This document shows positions 40,585 through 49,941 of a stretch of DNA of 64,000 bases, piece by piece. Source of the stretch: Novosphingobium piscinae (lineage in GTDB: Bacteria > Pseudomonadota > Alphaproteobacteria > Sphingomonadales > Sphingomonadaceae). Position 1 is the stretch's first letter. Every line of letters starts with the position of its first letter. Location: contig NZ_JACLAX010000002.1 in NCBI RefSeq assembly GCF_014230355.1, positions 1-64,000 on the forward strand, given 5' to 3'. The notes beneath the pieces are model-generated. The model was not told the DNA's origin, did no database searches, and was given only the letters and a program-made list of their open reading frames with translations. The position numbers and the translations under genes are program-made.

Positions 40585-43281
40585 ATGAAGCGTATCGTTG
40601 CAGGTGTTACCGGTTGTGGGCGCGTGGCTCTGGCCGGAGGTGTTGCCATGCTGGCCCTGGTCCTGCCCGCCGTCGTCCAGGCGCAGACCGCGCCGGCCCC
40701 GCGCGAGGAGGCCCAGCCGGCCCCGGAAGCCCCCGCTGACGCCGACCTGTCCGGCAACGAGATCGTCGTCACCGCGACCAAGCGCGAGCAGACGCTGCAG
40801 GACGTGCCGGTGGCCGTCACGGTGACCTCGGCCGAGACGATCGAGCGCGCCCAGATCCGCGACATCCGCGACCTGTCCACCGTGGTCCCCTCGCTGCGCG
40901 TCAACACGCTGCAGAGCTCGGCCAACACCAACTTCTACATCCGCGGCTTCGGCAACGGCGCCAACAACGCGGGCATCGAGCCCTCGGTCGGCCTGTTCAT
41001 CGACGGCGTCTACCGCTCGCGCTCGGCCTCGATGATCGCCGACCTGCCCGATATCCAGCGGGTTGAGGTGCTGCGCGGGCCGCAGTCGACGCTGTTCGGC
41101 AAGAACGCCTCGGCCGGCGTGATCTCGTTCGTCACCAAGGAGCCGCAGTTCAAGCTCGGCGGCAACGTCGAGGCCAGCTACGGCAACTACAACGCCTTCG
41201 TCACCAAGGGCTACATCACCGGTCCGCTGGGCGAGAACGTCGCCGCCAGCATCGCCGGCGGCTACAACCGGCGCGACGGCTTCATCACCGATCTCGGCAC
41301 CAACACCAAGGCCAACGAGCGCAACCGCTGGTTCGCCCGCGGCCAGCTGCTGTTCGAGCCGTCGAGCGACTTCAAGGTCCGCCTGATCGGCGACTACGGC
41401 CGGATCGACGAGAACTGCTGCGCGGTGGTCAACATCCAGCGTTCGCCCGGCGTCGGCCCGTCGCAGATCATCACCAATGTCCTGGGCGGCAGGATCAGCG
41501 ATCCGGCCAACCCCTTCGCCGACATCACCTATGCCAACCTGCCGTCGACCAACAAGATCGACAACTGGGGCCTCTCGGGCCAGGCCGATTACAGCGTGGG
41601 CGTGCTCAAGCTGACCTCGATCACCTCGTATCGCAAGACCAAGGCGATCACCAACCAGGACTCCGACTTCACCAGCTCGGACCTGATCGGACGCAACTAT
41701 CAGGATCTGCGGATCGACACCTTCACCCAGGAACTGCGCCTCGCCACCGACTGGGAGGGCCCGATCAACGGCCTGCTCGGCGGCTTCTACTTCAACGAGG
41801 CGATCAACCAGGACAACCAGCTGCTGCTGGGCAGCGACTTCCGCAACTATGCCGATTTCCTGATCCGCGGCCAGTCGGCCAATGCCTTCACGCTGGGCTC
41901 GGTCGAGCAGCTGCTCACCGCCGCCAGCGGCACCAACTACATCGGCCGCTCGTTCGGCAACGGTACGGGCTTCACCGAGCGCTACCGGCTGAAGAACGAA
42001 AGCTTCTCGATCTTCGGGCAGATCGACTTCGAGGTCACCGACCGGCTGACCCTGACCGGCGGCCTGAACTACACGCACGACACGAAGGCCTTCTCGACCA
42101 ACAACGTCTCGAACGAGGTGTTCTCGGCGATCCCGCTGAGCAACCCGACCCTGCTGGCCGGCGCGGCCCAGGTGCTGACCGCGCAGCGCATCGGCCAGAT
42201 CACCGGCCAGGCGCCCTCGGCGGCCGTGGTCCAGGGCTTCGCCCAGGCCAACCCGGCCGTGTTCCAGCAGATCGTCGCCGGATCGACCGCCGCGGCCGGG
42301 CAGCTGCCCTCGCTCGCCGCCCTGCAGTTCCTGCCGCCCTTCCTCAACGTGCCCAACGCCCTTGAGACCGGCAGGGTCTCGGATGGTCAGTGGTCGGTCA
42401 CCGCGCGGCTGGCCTATGACGTGAACGATCACATCAACGTCTATGCCTCCTATGCCACCGGCTACAAGGCGGCCTCGGTCAACCTCTCGCGCGACAGCCG
42501 CCCGACCCCGGCCGACCTCGCCACGATCCAGTCGAACCCGGCCCTGGCCGCGCTGCGCCTGGCCAACCTGAGCTCGGGCAGCCGCATCGCCGATCCCGAG
42601 ATCGCCACGGTCTACGAGGCCGGGCTCAAGGGCAACTGGGGCATCGCCAGCGCCAACATCGCGGTGTTCAAGCAGTCGATCAAGGGCTTCCAGTCGAACA
42701 TCTTCGCCGGCACCGGCTTCCGCCTCGCCAACGCGGGCAAGCAGTCATCGTTCGGCGTCGAGTTCGAGGGCATGGTCCACCCGCACCGCGAGCTGACCCT
42801 CAGCCTCGGCATGACCTACCTCGATCCCAAGTACGACAGCTTCGTGCTGTCGGGCGTGGGTGACATCAGCGGCACCCGTCCGGGCGGGGTCTCGCCGCTG
42901 ACCGCCTCGTTCGGCGCGGTGTGGAACCACGAGCTGAACAATGGCGACCGTCTGATCCTGTCGGGCGACTACCGCTACGAGGCGCCCTTCGCCCTGGTCG
43001 AGGGTCTGCCCAACCTGGTGGTGCGCAACAGCGCCGGCGCGATCGTCAGCTCGGCCGCCGCCGTGGCCGCGGCGCAGAACCGCAAGCAGGAGATCAAGCT
43101 GCTCAACGGCTCGTTCACCTATGCGCTGGCCAGCGGGCTGGAGCTTACCATCTGGGGCCGCAACCTGACCAACCAGCGGACGATCCTGCAGATCTTCGAC
43201 AGCCCGGTGCAGATCGGCTCGATCTCGGGCTATCCCAGCGAGCCGCGCACCTGGGGCGGAGCCGTGCGCTACCGGTTCTGA
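40585..43281 (+). CDS. TonB-dependent receptor
   Basis: An 898-residue outer-membrane transporter. A signal peptide ends near AVVQAQ. The TonB-box-like region (GNEIVVTATKREQTLQDVPVAV) is followed by the plug domain (IRGFGNGANNAGIEPSVGLF, VEVLRGPQSTLFGKNASAGV) and a 22-stranded barrel ending YRF. Members import siderophores, oligosaccharides or aromatics. The substrate is not evident and there is no adjacent permease or regulator. The ATG at 40585 follows GAGAGG. Confidence 0.93.
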   Translation: MKRIVAGVTGCGRVALAGGVAMLALVLPAVVQAQTAPAPREEAQPAPEAPADADLSGNEIVVTATKREQTLQDVPVAVTVTSAETIERAQIRDIRDLSTVVPSLRVNTLQSSANTNFYIRGFGNGANNAGIEPSVGLFIDGVYRSRSASMIADLPDIQRVEVLRGPQSTLFGKNASAGVISFVTKEPQFKLGGNVEASYGNYNAFVTKGYITGPLGENVAASIAGGYNRRDGFITDLGTNTKANERNRWFARGQLLFEPSSDFKVRLIGDYGRIDENCCAVVNIQRSPGVGPSQIITNVLGGRISDPANPFADITYANLPSTNKIDNWGLSGQADYSVGVLKLTSITSYRKTKAITNQDSDFTSSDLIGRNYQDLRIDTFTQELRLATDWEGPINGLLGGFYFNEAINQDNQLLLGSDFRNYADFLIRGQSANAFTLGSVEQLLTAASGTNYIGRSFGNGTGFTERYRLKNESFSIFGQIDFEVTDRLTLTGGLNYTHDTKAFSTNNVSNEVFSAIPLSNPTLLAGAAQVLTAQRIGQITGQAPSAAVVQGFAQANPAVFQQIVAGSTAAAGQLPSLAALQFLPPFLNVPNALETGRVSDGQWSVTARLAYDVNDHINVYASYATGYKAASVNLSRDSRPTPADLATIQSNPALAALRLANLSSGSRIADPEIATVYEAGLKGNWGIASANIAVFKQSIKGFQSNIFAGTGFRLANAGKQSSFGVEFEGMVHPHRELTLSLGMTYLDPKYDSFVLSGVGDISGTRPGGVSPLTASFGAVWNHELNNGDRLILSGDYRYEAPFALVEGLPNLVVRNSAGAIVSSAAAVAAAQNRKQEIKLLNGSFTYALASGLELTIWGRNLTNQRTILQIFDSPVQIGSISGYPSEPRTWGGAVRYRF

Positions 43282-43303
43282 GCCGGGCGCCGATCGCAGC
43301 GGG

Positions 43304-43332
43304 AAGGGGGGGCGGCTTTGCCCCCCCTTTTT
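43304..43332 (+). terminator. rho-independent terminator of the TonB receptor gene
   Basis: GGGGGGGC and GCCCCCCC form a stem with a GGCTTT-type loop followed by TTTTT, 23 bases after the stop. Confidence 0.85.
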
Positions 43333-43385
43333 CGTGGAGACGCTGGTGGGCGTGAACGCCGAACCGACCGTTGGCGGCCGATACC

Positions 43386-43569
43386 CGTCATCCCGGCGCA
43401 GGCCGGGATCTCTCACCCCGCCGCAGAAGATGCCAGCCTGCGCTGGCATGACGGGATGGAGGGGAGGGCCGACATGGGCTCGGCGGCTTGTACCCCATAC
43501 CCGTCATCCCAGCGAAAGCTGGGATCTCCCGCCTCGCCGCGGAAGATGCCAGCCTGCGCTGGCATGACG
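43386..43569. repeat. mosaic of four REP-like palindromes of two types
   Basis: Copies lie at 43386-43413 (CGTCATCCCGGCGCAGGC), 43427-43454 (inverted TGCCAGC type), 43502-43528 (CGTCATCCCAGCGAAAGC) and 43543-43569 (inverted TGCCAGC type). Forward and inverted units alternate, as in BIMEs. The non-coding stretch 43333-43680 is otherwise empty. Confidence 0.8.
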
Positions 43570-43680
43570 CTGGGTTTGGCTTTGGGCAGGCCATGAGCGG
43601 CAGCCCCGTCTACCTAGCAAGCCACGTCTCCTCCCCACCCGGCCCCGCCATTCCCGCAGCGGGGAACCGGCCCCGGCGGA

Positions 43681-46215
43681 TCACAGCTCGCGCAGCACCC
43701 GCGAGGGCCGCTCGCGCAGCACGGGCAGCGTCGCCGCCACGGCGAAGCCCAGCACGAGGGCCAGCCCGGCCGCCAGCACGGCGGCGATCGCCGGCCAGCT
43801 CGGCAGCCATTCGAAGTCGAACAGCTGGACCACGATGCCCCAGGCCACTCCGGTGCCGAGCGGCAGGGCCACGACCGCGAGCAGCAGGCCGAGCACGGCA
43901 TATTCCCCCAGCAGCACGGCCAGCACCTGGCCCCGGCTGGCGCCCAGCACGCGCAGCACGGCGGTGTCGTAGGTGCGCGTGCGCCGCGAGGCGGCAATCG
44001 CGCCGAGCAGCACCGCCAGCCCCGCCAGCACCGCCACCCCGGCGGCGGCGAGGATCGCCACGCTCATCCGGTCGAGCAGCGCGCGGGCGTCCTTCAGCAC
44101 GGCGCCGGTCTCGACCACCGAGGCGGCCGGGAAGGCGCGCACCAGCGCGCGCAGCAGTCCGCCGCGGGGCGCTCCCGCGGGCAGGTCGATCGTGGCCGCG
44201 AGGTTGTGCGGGGCATCGGCCAGCATGTTCGGGCTGAACACCAGCACATAGTTGAAGCCCAGCGAATCCCAGTCGATCCGCCGGAACGAAGCGATCCTCG
44301 CCTCGCGCTCCACCCCGAGCACGCTGACCGCGATGCGATCACCCAGCCTGAGTCCGAGCGAGGCGCCCAGTTTCTCGTCGACCGAGACCAGCGGCGGCCC
44401 GGCATAGTCGGCCGGCCACCACTCGCCCGCGGTCAGCACGTTGCCCTCGGGCACGGCCGCGGCATAGGTCAGGCCGCGTTCGCCGCGCAGGGCCCAGGCG
44501 TCTTCCGGGATCGCCTTGAGATCGGCCACCCGCACCATGCGTCCGGCGGGGCCATAGGCGAGGATCGCGCCGCGCAGGTTGGGCACCATGCGCACCTGCG
44601 CCCCCGGCGCGGTGCGGTCCACTGCGGCGCGGAACGCCGCGGCGCGGTCGCGCGGGACGTCGAGCACGAAGAAGTCGGGCGCGCGCTGGGGTACCCGCGC
44701 GGCGATATTGGCGTCGAGGCTCGACTGCACCGCGGCGAGCAGGACGAAGGCCGACAGCCCGAAGCCGAGCGCGGTGACCAGCGCCACGGTCTGCGCCCCC
44801 GGCCGGTGCAGATTGGCAAGGGCGGTGCGCAGCAGCGGCTGGCGCGGGCGCGGCATTACCGCAACCACCCGGCGCAGCAGCACGCCGAGGCTGGCGAGCA
44901 GGGCCAGCGTGGCCGCTGCGCCGCCGAGGAAGCCCAGCGTCACCAGCGGCTGCGCGGCGGTGGCGAGGGCGAGGGCCACCAGCGCGGCCAGGCCCAGGCC
45001 GATCGGCCAGGCCGCACCGCGCCAGGCCTGTCGCAGCGGATCGACCCGCGCGCGCATCAGTGCCATCGCGGGAAAGGCGCGTGCCGCCGCCAGCGGCCCG
45101 GCGGTGAACACCAGGGCGACCAGCAGACCATAGGCGGCAGCGCGCGCCAGTGCGGCGGGATCGATCACCACCCCGGGGGTGAGCGGCAGGAGATCGCCCA
45201 GCGCCGCGCCGAGCAGCGGGGTGACCAGCACGCCCACCACCAGTCCCGCCAGCGTGGCAGCCAGCGCCGCGGCGCCGACCTGCAGCAGGGTGATGCGGGC
45301 AATGTCCGCTCCGGTCGCGCCAAGGACCTTGAGCGTGGCGATGCTGGTGCGGCGGCCCTCGAGATAGGAGGACACGCCCAGCCCGATCCCGATTCCGGCG
45401 ATCACCAGCGCGGCCAGACCGACCAGCACCAGGAACTCGCCCATGCGTTCGACGAACCGCTCGGTGCCCGGGGCGGCGTTGTCGCGGGTCCGCAGCGCCA
45501 GCCCGCTCTGCGGGAAACGGCGCTTCAGGCTGTCGGCGGCTTCGGCCGGATCGTAGGGCCGGGCAAAGGCCACCCGCGCCCGCGTGCGGAACTGCGCGCC
45601 CGGCGCGGTCAGGCCGGCGGCAGCCGGGAAGCTGTCGGCAACGATGACCGGCGGGCCCCAGGCGAAGCCTTCGCCGAGCCGGTCGGGCTCGTCGGCGATG
45701 ATCCCGCCCACGGTCAGCGGGCGACCGGCAATGGTGAAGCGCTGGCCCGGCGCCAGCCCGAGCCGCTCGGCCGCGCCCTCGGCCAGCCAGGCCTGCCCCG
45801 GCGGCGGCGCGCCCACCAGCCGGCCGTCGCTCAGCCGCAGCCGGCCGACCAGTGGCCAGTTGCGGTCAACCGCCTTGAGCTGGACCGGCGCGGTCAGGTC
45901 GCCGGCGCTGGCCATGGCTTGCATCCGCACGCCCAGGCTCACCCGGCCCAGTGCGGCCAGCGCGGCGCGCTCGTCCGGGGTCAGCGCGCGCTGCCACACC
46001 TCGAGCCCGATATCGCCGCCGAGGATGGCGCGGCCGCGGGTCGCCAGCTCGCGCTCGATCGATCCGGTCAGCGATCCGATCGCCGCCAGCGCCGCCACGC
46101 CCAGGAACAGGCAGGTCAGCAGCAGCCGCAAGCCCTTGAACCGGGTCGACAGGTCACGCCGGGCGATCCGCCAGGCGCGCGACCAGGGGAGCGGCGGCGG
46201 CGTGGGAATGGTCAT
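43681..46215 (-). CDS. ABC exporter permease, FtsX/YbbP-like
   Basis: An 844-residue inner-membrane permease of the MacB/FtsX type. One membrane helix lies near residues 25-50 (LRLLLTCLFLGVAALAAIGS), a large periplasmic domain follows, then three more helices, a second periplasmic domain and the C-terminal helices (VAILAAAGVAVLAGLAVLLG, YAVLGLLLAVVALPLG). It overlaps its ATPase by 4 bp, so the two are translated together. In E. coli the ybbAP pair is divergent from tesA, exactly as seen here. Substrate unknown. Confidence 0.9.
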   Translation of the reverse strand: MTIPTPPPLPWSRAWRIARRDLSTRFKGLRLLLTCLFLGVAALAAIGSLTGSIERELATRGRAILGGDIGLEVWQRALTPDERAALAALGRVSLGVRMQAMASAGDLTAPVQLKAVDRNWPLVGRLRLSDGRLVGAPPPGQAWLAEGAAERLGLAPGQRFTIAGRPLTVGGIIADEPDRLGEGFAWGPPVIVADSFPAAAGLTAPGAQFRTRARVAFARPYDPAEAADSLKRRFPQSGLALRTRDNAAPGTERFVERMGEFLVLVGLAALVIAGIGIGLGVSSYLEGRRTSIATLKVLGATGADIARITLLQVGAAALAATLAGLVVGVLVTPLLGAALGDLLPLTPGVVIDPAALARAAAYGLLVALVFTAGPLAAARAFPAMALMRARVDPLRQAWRGAAWPIGLGLAALVALALATAAQPLVTLGFLGGAAATLALLASLGVLLRRVVAVMPRPRQPLLRTALANLHRPGAQTVALVTALGFGLSAFVLLAAVQSSLDANIAARVPQRAPDFFVLDVPRDRAAAFRAAVDRTAPGAQVRMVPNLRGAILAYGPAGRMVRVADLKAIPEDAWALRGERGLTYAAAVPEGNVLTAGEWWPADYAGPPLVSVDEKLGASLGLRLGDRIAVSVLGVEREARIASFRRIDWDSLGFNYVLVFSPNMLADAPHNLAATIDLPAGAPRGGLLRALVRAFPAASVVETGAVLKDARALLDRMSVAILAAAGVAVLAGLAVLLGAIAASRRTRTYDTAVLRVLGASRGQVLAVLLGEYAVLGLLLAVVALPLGTGVAWGIVVQLFDFEWLPSWPAIAAVLAAGLALVLGFAVAATLPVLRERPSRVLREL

Positions 46216-46907
46216 CCGGCGCGGCGGTCGGCGACGATGTGGCCGTCGGCCAGGGTAATCACCCGGTCGGCCCGCGCGGCCAGCTCGGCATCGTGGGTGA
46301 TCAGCACCAGCGTGGCGCCGGCCTCGGCGCGGCGGGTGAACAGCAGATCGACGATCGCCGCGCCGGTGGCGCCGTCGAGGTTGCCGGTCGGCTCGTCGGC
46401 GAAGAGCAGCGCGGGGCGCGGCGCCAGTGCACGGGCGATCGCCACGCGCTGCTGCTCGCCGCCCGACAGCTGGGCCGGGTAATGGTCAAGCCGGTGGCCG
46501 AGGCCAACCGCCTCCAGTTCGCGCGCCGCCACCGTCCAGGCGTCGGCCTGCCCGGCCAGTTCGAGCGGGGTGGCGACGTTCTCCAGCGCGGTCATGGTCG
46601 GCAGCAGATGGAAGGCCTGGAGCACGATCCCGATCCGCCCGCGCCGGGCCAGCGCCAGGGCATCCTCATCGAGCGCGGCGAAATCGGCACCGGCCACCGC
46701 CAGGCTGCCGCCGCTCGCCCGCTCCAGCCCCGAAAGGACCGCCATCAGCGAGCTCTTGCCCGAGCCCGAGTGGCCGAGCAGGGCCAGGGTCTCTCCCGGC
46801 GCCACGGTCAGGTCGATGCCCTTGAGGATGGTGGTGGCACCGATCGTCAGCGTGAGACCGCGGGCGGCGATGACCGGCACGGTATTTTCGGGGGAAGGGG
46901 TTGTCAC
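46212..46907 (-). CDS. ABC transporter ATPase, YbbA/LolD-like
   Basis: A 231-residue ATPase with Walker A GHSGSGKSS, signature LSGGEQQRVAIARAL and Walker B LLFADEPTGNLD, which is typical of the LolD/MacB-type exporters. It pairs with the permease downstream. The start is uncertain: GTG at 46907 (chosen; no ribosome site visible) or TTG at 46943. The stop overlaps the permease ATG. Confidence 0.92.
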   Translation of the reverse strand: MTTPSPENTVPVIAARGLTLTIGATTILKGIDLTVAPGETLALLGHSGSGKSSLMAVLSGLERASGGSLAVAGADFAALDEDALALARRGRIGIVLQAFHLLPTMTALENVATPLELAGQADAWTVAARELEAVGLGHRLDHYPAQLSGGEQQRVAIARALAPRPALLFADEPTGNLDGATGAAIVDLLFTRRAEAGATLVLITHDAELAARADRVITLADGHIVADRRAG

Positions 46908-46952
46908 CCCGCGGAGATGACATAGCTTTCGCAGGTGCGGCAAGGAGGGAAA

Positions 46953-47651
46953 ATGTACAGGCTTGTATCACTGCTGGCGCTGGCCGCCCTGGCCGCCTGC
47001 TCGCGCGGGGCCCCGCCGGTGCCCGAGCCGGGCGCGAGCAGCCCTGCTGCCGTCGAGGCGCCCGCCCTGCCGCCGGTGATGGGCCCCGAGCGGCGCATCC
47101 TGGCCGTGGGCGACAGCCTGTTTGCCGGATACGGCCTGGCCAGCCCGGCCGAGAGCTATCCGGCCCGGCTCGAGGCCGCGCTGCGCGCCCGCGGCATCAA
47201 CGCGCGGATCGCCAATGCCGGGGTTTCGGGCGACACCAGCGGGGCCGGTGCCGAACGCTTCGCTTTCGTGCTGAAAAGCCAGCCGCGCAAGCCCGACCTG
47301 ATCCTGCTCGAATTCGGCGGCAATGACGTGCTGCGCGCGCTCCCGCCCGAACAGACCCGTGCCAACCTCGACCGCATGCTGGCCGAGGCGCGCGCGCAGG
47401 GCGTGCCGGTGGTGCTGATGGGCCTGCTCGCCCCGCCGAACCTCGGGCCCGACTACAAGGCCCGGTTCGAGCCGATCTATCCGGCGCTGGCCAAGCAGTA
47501 CGGCGCCCGGTTGGTGCCGTTCTTTCTCGCCCCGGTGATCGGCAAGCCCGACCTGATCCAGGACGACCATATCCATCCCAATGCCCGCGGCGTGGATGAG
47601 ATCGTGGCGGCCAGCGTGGAGCAGGTGGCGGGAGCCCTGCCGCGGTCGTGA
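46953..47651 (+). CDS. SGNH/GDSL arylesterase, TesA-like lipoprotein
   Basis: A 232-residue serine esterase. The first 16 residues end in the lipobox LAAC, so the protein is probably lipid-anchored. The oxyanion/nucleophile motif is AVGDSLFAGYG (Ser55), the conserved Asn is in FGGNDVLRA, and the acid/His pair is D205-x2-H208. Homologous to E. coli TesA (thioesterase I / protease I / lysophospholipase L1). The ATG follows AAGGAGG. The divergent ybbAP-like ABC genes reproduce the E. coli gene order. Confidence 0.93.
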   Translation: MYRLVSLLALAALAACSRGAPPVPEPGASSPAAVEAPALPPVMGPERRILAVGDSLFAGYGLASPAESYPARLEAALRARGINARIANAGVSGDTSGAGAERFAFVLKSQPRKPDLILLEFGGNDVLRALPPEQTRANLDRMLAEARAQGVPVVLMGLLAPPNLGPDYKARFEPIYPALAKQYGARLVPFFLAPVIGKPDLIQDDHIHPNARGVDEIVAASVEQVAGALPRS

Positions 47652-47657
47652 CGTGGT

Positions 47658-48749
47658 TTATGCGCGGGCCACCGCGCCTCCGCTGACCCGCCACACCGCC
47701 GCTTCGGCGCGGATCGCGCTGAACGGCGGCAGTTCGGTTCCGGTCAGCCAGACCTGCGCCCGGCCTTGACGCAGCCGGTCGAACAGGGCTTCGCGGCGCA
47801 GCGGATCGAGATGCGCCGCCACCTCGTCCAGCAGCAGCAGGGCAGGGCGGTCGGGATCGAGCAGCCCGGCGTGGGCCAGGGTGATCGCGATCAGCATGGC
47901 CTTCTGTTCGCCGGTCGAGCACTCGGCGGCGGCCTGGCCCTTGCCGGCCATGGTCACCATCAGATCGTCGCGGTGCGGGCCGATCAGGGTGCGCTGGGCG
48001 GCCCGGTCGCGGCGGCGGCCCTCGCGCAGCGCGGCGGCCAGCGCGGCGGGGGTACCCGGTCCGCCGGCAGCCAGGACCAGCTCGGGGCGGGCGAACGGGG
48101 CCTCGGGCAGGGTGGCCAGCGCGGCCTGCAGCGCCGTGACCAGCCGCACCCGCGCCGCGGCCACGGCTCCGCCGGCTTCCGCCAGTTGCCCCTCGATCGC
48201 GTCAAGCCACGCCGGATCGGGCTCGCCCGGCTCGGCCAGCAGGCGGTTGCGTTCGCGCAGCGCGGTCTCGAGGCGGGCGGCCTGACGGGCGTGATCGGGC
48301 TCAAGGGCCAGCACCAGCCGGTCAAGGAAGCGCCGCCGCGCCCCCGCGCCCTCCATAAACAGGCGGTCCATCGCCGGGGTCAGCCAGCCCAGTGCGAGCC
48401 ATTCGCCCAGCCGCACCGCGGGCACTTCGGCCTGGTTGACCTGCACGAGGCGCCGCCCCGGCCGTTCGGGCTGGGTACCGGTGCCCAGCCGCACCGGCCC
48501 CGCGCGTGTGGCCAGCTCGGCGCTGACCGCAAAGCCGCCCGGGCCGCCCTGCGCGGCAATGTCGGCCAGCGCGGCGCGGCGCAGCCCGCGCCCGGGCGCC
48601 AGCAGCGAGAGCGCCTCGAGCACGTTGGTCTTGCCGGCGCCGTTTTCCCCGACCAGCAGGTTGAACTGCGCCGTGCCGTCAAGCGCGGTCTCGCGGTGGT
48701 TGCGGAACTGGCCGAGGAGGATGCGGTCGAGCGCCATGGGACGGCTCAC
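47658..48749 (-). CDS. recF: DNA replication and repair protein RecF
   Basis: A 363-residue SMC-like ATPase that loads RecA at gaps with RecO and RecR. The Walker A is GENGAGKTN, the signature region is ECSTGEQKAML and Walker B is LLLLDEVAAHLD. GPHRDDLMV is RecF-specific. It is convergent with the esterase with 6 bp between stops. The usual dnaA-dnaN-recF association is not seen here. Confidence 0.95.
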   Translation of the reverse strand: MSRPMALDRILLGQFRNHRETALDGTAQFNLLVGENGAGKTNVLEALSLLAPGRGLRRAALADIAAQGGPGGFAVSAELATRAGPVRLGTGTQPERPGRRLVQVNQAEVPAVRLGEWLALGWLTPAMDRLFMEGAGARRRFLDRLVLALEPDHARQAARLETALRERNRLLAEPGEPDPAWLDAIEGQLAEAGGAVAAARVRLVTALQAALATLPEAPFARPELVLAAGGPGTPAALAAALREGRRRDRAAQRTLIGPHRDDLMVTMAGKGQAAAECSTGEQKAMLIAITLAHAGLLDPDRPALLLLDEVAAHLDPLRREALFDRLRQGRAQVWLTGTELPPFSAIRAEAAVWRVSGGAVARA

Positions 48750-48828
48750 GCCCTACCGCGCCGGGCCGCGCGGCGCCATGGGAAAGGCCCGCCGGATCAC
48801 GATCCGGACCGGCCGCGGCAGAGGGCGC

Positions 48829-49620
48829 TCACCCGGTCTTGGCGAAGGGCGAGAAATCGATGTCGGTGTCGAACACGTCCACCCCCTCGCGCGCCTTGAG
48901 ATAGCCGACCACGGCATAGGTCACCGGGGTCAGGGCCACTTCCCAGGCCACCTTGAGCGCCCAGTTGGTGATCATCACCTGGACCACCAGCTCGGGGGGC
49001 CACACGCCCAGGAACGCCAGCGGATAGAAGATCACGCTGTCGACCGCCTGGCCGAACACGGTCGAGCCGATCGTGCGGGTCCACAGCTTGGTGCCGCCGG
49101 TCCAGACCTTCATCTTGGCGAGCACGAACGAGTTGACGAACTCGCCGCACCAGAACGCGATCAGCGAGGCCGCGGCGATGCGCCAGGTGCTGCCGAATAC
49201 CGAGACGTAGGTGGCCTGGCAGATCGTGCCGGGATCGCTCTTGGCCAGCACCTCGGCGAAGCGCGGATCGGCGCTGGCGGCGCAACCCCAGCCGGGCGAG
49301 GGCGGCATCGCCACCACGACCGTCGACATGAAGGCCATGAAGGCCAGCGCGACGAAGCCGGTCCACACACAGCGCCGGGCATTGGCATAGCCGTAGACCT
49401 CGGTCAGCACGTCGCCCAGCACGTAGGACACCGGGAAGAACAGGATCCCGGCGCCGAAGGTATAGCCCGCCACGGTCGACGACTTGGCCGCCCCGATCAG
49501 GTTCGACAGCAACAGGATCGCGACGAAGGCGGCGATCATGTAATCGAAGTAGCGGAAGTGGCGGCGCCCCCCGGCGCTGCCGCTGATACGGGCAAGATCG
49601 TGCGGTGCGGGAGCGTCCAT
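48829..49620 (-). CDS. yhhQ: queuosine precursor transporter (YhhQ/QPTR, DUF165)
   Basis: A 263-residue inner-membrane protein with about six helices (YMIAAFVAILLLSNLIGAAK, FGAGILFFPVSYVLGDVLTE, etc.). FFPVSYVLGDVLTEVYG and WTRTIGSTVFGQAVDSVIFY are the signature stretches. It takes up 7-cyano- or 7-aminomethyl-7-deazaguanine for queuosine in tRNA. The extended loop at residues about 105-130, with Cys, is not usual in the shortest members. Confidence 0.92.
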   Translation of the reverse strand: MDAPAPHDLARISGSAGGRRHFRYFDYMIAAFVAILLLSNLIGAAKSSTVAGYTFGAGILFFPVSYVLGDVLTEVYGYANARRCVWTGFVALAFMAFMSTVVVAMPPSPGWGCAASADPRFAEVLAKSDPGTICQATYVSVFGSTWRIAAASLIAFWCGEFVNSFVLAKMKVWTGGTKLWTRTIGSTVFGQAVDSVIFYPLAFLGVWPPELVVQVMITNWALKVAWEVALTPVTYAVVGYLKAREGVDVFDTDIDFSPFAKTG

Positions 49621-49679
49621 GGTGGAACCCTATCGTGGTTTGCACGAGGCGCAAAGCGTGCTTAAGAGCACCCCGGCGC

Positions 49680-49756
49680 GCGCCCATAGCTCAGCTGGAT
49701 AGAGCGCGAGACTTCTAATCTTGAGGCCGCAGGTTCGACTCCTGCTGGGCGCGCCA
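49680..49756 (+). tRNA. tRNA-Arg (anticodon TCT)
   Basis: A 77-nt cloverleaf. Acceptor GCGCCCA/TGGGCGC, D arm GCTC...GAGC, anticodon stem CGAGA/TCTTG with loop CTTCTAA, T arm GCAGG-TTCGACT-CCTGC, and an encoded CCA. Anticodon TCT reads AGA. Confidence 0.96.
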
Positions 49757-49941
49757 CACGCTGCCTCATGCGACGAAGGCGGTCCATCGACCGGCTTGTT
49801 CCCGTGCCCGGAAGGGAAGCGGGGCACTCCGCCGGCTTGGCCGGTCGGGAGCGCCCCGCATCGCTGGTGTGCTTCGCTCGGGAAGCGTCCGACAGTGCGA
49901 CCCGTCGGGCTCTGCGCCGCCGCTTGTGCGGACCGGGCGGC
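49757..49941. other. intergenic between tRNA-Arg and the TonB receptor gene
   Basis: No direct repeat of the tRNA 3' end was found, so there is no sign of an integrated element at this tRNA. Confidence 0.35.

Noticed and set aside
49680-49756. tRNA-Arg as an integration site for the neighbouring catabolic island
   Set aside because: No integrase gene and no direct repeat of the tRNA 3' end was found in the window; composition of the island matches the chromosome.
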